A stretch of 8,196 nucleotides of DNA from Clostridia bacterium (lineage in GTDB: Bacteria > Bacillota > Clostridia > Christensenellales > Borkfalkiaceae): contig JAFTMQ010000125.1 in NCBI GenBank assembly GCA_017452305.1, positions 1 through 8,196 of the forward strand, given 5' to 3'. The notes beneath the pieces were generated by a model. It was not told where the DNA came from and did no database searches. It saw nothing but the letters and a program-made list of their open reading frames with translations. Position numbers and translations under genes: made by a program. Below, in pieces: positions 6,920-8,196 of the stretch (position 1 is its first letter; each line of letters starts with the position of its first letter).

Positions 6920-7276
6920 TTACAATTTCACGCCGACTACGCTTACGTTGACCGTGTTTACAATCATGCCCGTAAAGGCTTCTACCTTGTATTTCACAGC
7001 CTCTTTTAAGGAATCCGCAACAGCGTCGATAGAAACGCCGTATTTCACAACTACGGAAACGTCCACGTAAATTCGGTTGTTGGCAATCGTAACGTTTACG
7101 CCACGACTCCACTTTTCATTTTTAAGTGCCTTGGAAATGCCTTTCGATAAGCGGCGTTCCGCAGAAGCCACTTCCACAATACCGTAGGATTCCGCCGCAG
7201 TATGCGCGGTTACCCTCGCGATTGCAAGGTCGGAAATCGAAATTTTGCCGTATGCATTGTTTGTACTAACTGCCAT
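6920..7276 (-). CDS. Asp23/YloU-family envelope stress response protein
   Basis: The product is 118 residues, the usual size for the family, beginning MAVSTNNAYGKISISDLAIA. Typical Asp23/DUF322 features are visible: an N-terminal beta strand and helix, a middle VNVTIANNRIYVDVSVVVKY, and the closing VEAFTGMIVNTVNVSVVGV. Family members are small cytoplasmic or membrane-associated proteins linked to cell-envelope homeostasis; Asp23 of Staphylococcus aureus is alkaline-shock induced. The biochemical role is not known. The start is ATG at 7276, because GGAGG (7286-7282) lies 5 bases upstream. A TTG at 7288 in the same frame overlaps that ribosome site and is not a credible start. The gene is first of the leftward block, diverges from rpmB, and is paired with yloV/fakA as in many Firmicutes. 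The symbol would be yloU by B. subtilis position. Confidence 0.92.
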   Translation of the reverse strand: MAVSTNNAYGKISISDLAIARVTAHTAAESYGIVEVASAERRLSKGISKALKNEKWSRGVNVTIANNRIYVDVSVVVKYGVSIDAVADSLKEAVKYKVEAFTGMIVNTVNVSVVGVKL

Positions 7277-7298
7277 AATATCCTCCAAGTACTCTACT

Positions 7299-7327
7299 AT
7301 TTTACACTATTTGTGTCCTATTTGCAA
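7299..7327 (-). promoter_or_regulatory. Sigma-A-type promoter for asp23 (and probably fakA-recG)
   Basis: On the - strand, TTGCAA (7327-7322) and TAAAAT (7304-7299) are separated by exactly 17 bases. This predicts a transcript start near 7292 and a leader of about 16 bases that contains the GGAGG ribosome site. The match is good at both boxes, but nothing beyond sequence supports it. Confidence 0.65.
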
Positions 7328-7392
7328 GTACTTTTACAAATTTTTTGGAAATTTTTTATTTTTTGCTTTTTAGGCGGTGTTTTTGATTGCAT

Positions 7393-7420
7393 TTTACAAA
7401 TAAAAATGATATATTATTAA
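7393..7420 (+). promoter_or_regulatory. Candidate rpmB promoter in the A+T-rich divergent spacer
   Basis: TTTACA (7393-7398) and TATTAA (7415-7420) are 16 bases apart, about 105 bases before rpmB. The surroundings are very A+T rich, so other box pairs are possible, for example TTGATT (7383-7388) with TGATAT. A promoter in this spacer is very likely because rpmB diverges from asp23, but the exact boxes are uncertain. Confidence 0.4.
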
Positions 7421-7469
7421 TGCTTGTTTTTGAAAGCGCGGTTTTTGCGCGGAAATTACGGCGTAAAAA

Positions 7470-7494
7470 TCGTTTAAACTTATTTGATAAACGA
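7470..7494 (+). other. Hairpin in the rpmB leader
   Basis: TCGTTTA (7470-7476) pairs with TAAACGA (7488-7494) around an 11-base loop, ending 17 bases before the rpmB Shine-Dalgarno (7512-7516). The stem is A+T rich and only 7 bp, so a regulatory role is speculative. No T run follows, so it is not a terminator. Confidence 0.3.
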
Positions 7495-7524
7495 AAATTA
7501 ACCCATAAAACGGAGGTGTTTAAT

Positions 7525-7716
7525 ATGTCGAGAGTATGCAACATTTGCGGTAAAGGTCAAGCTTCTGGTAACAACGTAAGCCACTCCAACCGTAAAACGA
7601 GAAGAACTTTCAAAGTAAACGTACAAAAAATTTCTTACGTAGAAGACGGTAAGGAAACGAACGGCTACGTTTGCGCAAGATGCATCAGAACCCTTAAAAA
7701 AGCGGACGCAGAATAA
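7525..7716 (+). CDS. rpmB: 50S ribosomal protein L28 (zinc-binding, C+ form)
   Basis: The product is 63 residues, the normal length for bacterial L28, a component of the large ribosomal subunit. It begins MSRVCNICGKGQASGNNVSH, carries the conserved SHSNRKTRRTFKVN region, and has two CxxC pairs, Cys5/Cys8 and Cys50/Cys53. Four cysteines mark the zinc-containing C+ type; many bacteria also keep a cysteine-free version for zinc shortage, but none is seen here. GGAGG (7512-7516) lies 8 bases before ATG 7525. The gene stands alone on the + strand, divergent from asp23, and ends in a strong terminator, so it is probably a single-gene transcript. Confidence 0.98.
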   Translation: MSRVCNICGKGQASGNNVSHSNRKTRRTFKVNVQKISYVEDGKETNGYVCARCIRTLKKADAE

Positions 7717-7742
7717 TTCTTACCGCTTTATTGAACGTGCTT

Positions 7743-7775
7743 AAAAAGCCGACCATTTCATATGGTCGGCTTTTT
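7743..7775 (+). terminator. Rho-independent terminator of rpmB
   Basis: AAAAAGCCGACCAT (7743-7756) pairs with ATGGTCGGCTTTTT (7762-7775) around loop TTCAT. The 14-bp stem with a GC core ends in five T, a textbook intrinsic terminator 26 bases after the rpmB stop. The A run on the left arm means it could also work on the - strand. Confidence 0.93.
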
Positions 7776-7786
7776 GCGTTAAGGGA

Positions 7787-7822
7787 AAACAGACCGCCAA
7801 GTTTCCACTTGGCGGTCTGTTT
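7787..7822. terminator. Second hairpin terminator, mainly for the leftward methyltransferase gene
   Basis: AAACAGACCGCCAAGT (7787-7802) pairs perfectly with ACTTGGCGGTCTGTTT (7807-7822) around loop TTCC, giving a 16-bp stem. On the - strand it begins 4 bases after the methyltransferase stop codon (7829-7827) and ends in GTTTTCCC. On the + strand it ends in GTTTATT. It probably works both ways and insulates rpmB from the converging gene. Confidence 0.88.
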
Positions 7823-7826
7823 ATTA

Positions 7827-8196
7827 TCATTTTTTAAACACAAATAAATATTCGTGCGCTAATAATAAGAAATTATACTTTATACTGTTTGTTTTCCAAA
7901 ATCCCGTTGCTTTGCAATTATGTTGCTCTTTAATAATAATTTCTTTCGTCTTAAACCCCGCCAATTCAAACAAGCGCATTGTTTCAAATCCCAACGGTTG
8001 AACCATACCGTTTTTACGGGTATCGCCCATCAGAATAGCACAAAACTTTCCTTTTTTTAATACGCGATATGCCTCGTCCGCAACCTTTCCCATTTCACAT
8101 AAAAATTCTTTCATTTTTAAGTGAGATAAATCGCCGTCAATATCTTCGCTGTATTGAATAATATCAGCATAATGTGGGTGTGTGCAAATTAGGTCA
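7827..8196 (-). CDS. DNA methyltransferase-like protein, C-terminal part (gene continues beyond the window)
   Basis: The open frame enters at the right edge and ends at TGA 7829-7827, giving about 122 visible residues. The visible start reads DLICTHPHYADIIQYS, which fits motif IV of amino-methyltransferases (usually [DNS]PP[YFW]; THPPY variants exist in my recollection). It continues with EAYRVLKKGKFCAILMGDTR, a typical strand-turn-strand of the methyltransferase fold, and ends with KYNFLLLAHEYLFVFKK. No SAM-binding FxGxG motif follows motif IV, so that motif should lie upstream, outside the window, as in classes with order I then IV. The second proline of motif IV is His here. An ATG at 8114 is internal, not the start. 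Target sequence, and any partner nuclease, cannot be judged. N4-cytosine or N6-adenine modification is the family expectation. Confidence 0.72.
   Translation of the reverse strand, partial: DLICTHPHYADIIQYSEDIDGDLSHLKMKEFLCEMGKVADEAYRVLKKGKFCAILMGDTRKNGMVQPLGFETMRLFELAGFKTKEIIIKEQHNCKATGFWKTNSIKYNFLLLAHEYLFVFKK

Noticed and set aside
7277..7288. TTG at 7288 as the asp23 start, adding four residues
   Set aside because: The TTG overlaps the GGAGG that clearly serves ATG 7276.
7387..7524. N-terminal extension of L28 from an upstream ATG at 7387
   Set aside because: L28 normally starts with MSR/MAR-V-C, and GGAGG at 7512-7516 marks ATG 7525. The upstream stretch is promoter and leader.
7743..7822. 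CRISPR or repeat array from the two neighbouring palindromes
   Set aside because: The two hairpins differ in sequence and each fits a terminator for one of two convergent genes.

Overview
The window looks like a chromosomal piece of a low-to-mid GC Firmicute, most likely an uncultured, gut-type member of the Clostridia. The evidence is the strong GGAGG-type Shine-Dalgarno sites, a four-cysteine ribosomal protein L28, and the block rpmB / asp23-like (yloU) / yloV (fakA) / recG. In Bacillus subtilis and relatives that block has the same order and the same divergent arrangement. Stops seen are TAA (lipoprotein, fakA, asp23, rpmB) and TGA (recG, methyltransferase). TAG occurs only inside the protease reading frame, where it looks like a mutation rather than a normal gene end.

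Left third (1-2831, + strand): an A+T-rich accessory region. It starts with an exact 99-base copy of the protease gene's start (signal-peptide codons), which here ends as a 34-codon mini-ORF overlapping the start of a small lipoprotein gene (110-619). After 22 bases comes a secreted subtilisin-family (S8) serine protease (642-2402) with a complete catalytic triad. Its frame is cut by a TAG at 2400-2402, but the same frame stays open for 142 more codons to 2831 and encodes a plausible C-terminal domain with two cysteine pairs. A strong hairpin at 2852-2877 closes the region.

Middle (2907-7276, - strand): core genes read right to left. They are the Asp23/YloU-family protein (6920-7276), fatty acid kinase FakA/YloV (5120-6760) and the branch-migrating helicase RecG (2907-4913). 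A good sigma-A-type promoter lies just upstream of asp23. The serine dehydratase genes found between yloV and recG in B. subtilis are absent. The spacers between the three genes (159 and 206 bases) contain hairpins, so this may not be one uninterrupted transcript.

Right end: rpmB (7525-7716, + strand) diverges from asp23 and is followed by two strong back-to-back hairpin terminators. It converges on the C-terminal part of a DNA methyltransferase-like gene (7827 to beyond 8196, - strand), whose motif IV reads THPHY instead of the usual xPPY.

I see no new multi-gene system here. The points most worth checking are the TAG-interrupted protease, the exact 99-base repeat at the left edge (real duplication or assembly effect) and the altered methyltransferase motif. 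No tRNA, rRNA, CRISPR array, insertion sequence or integrase was found.
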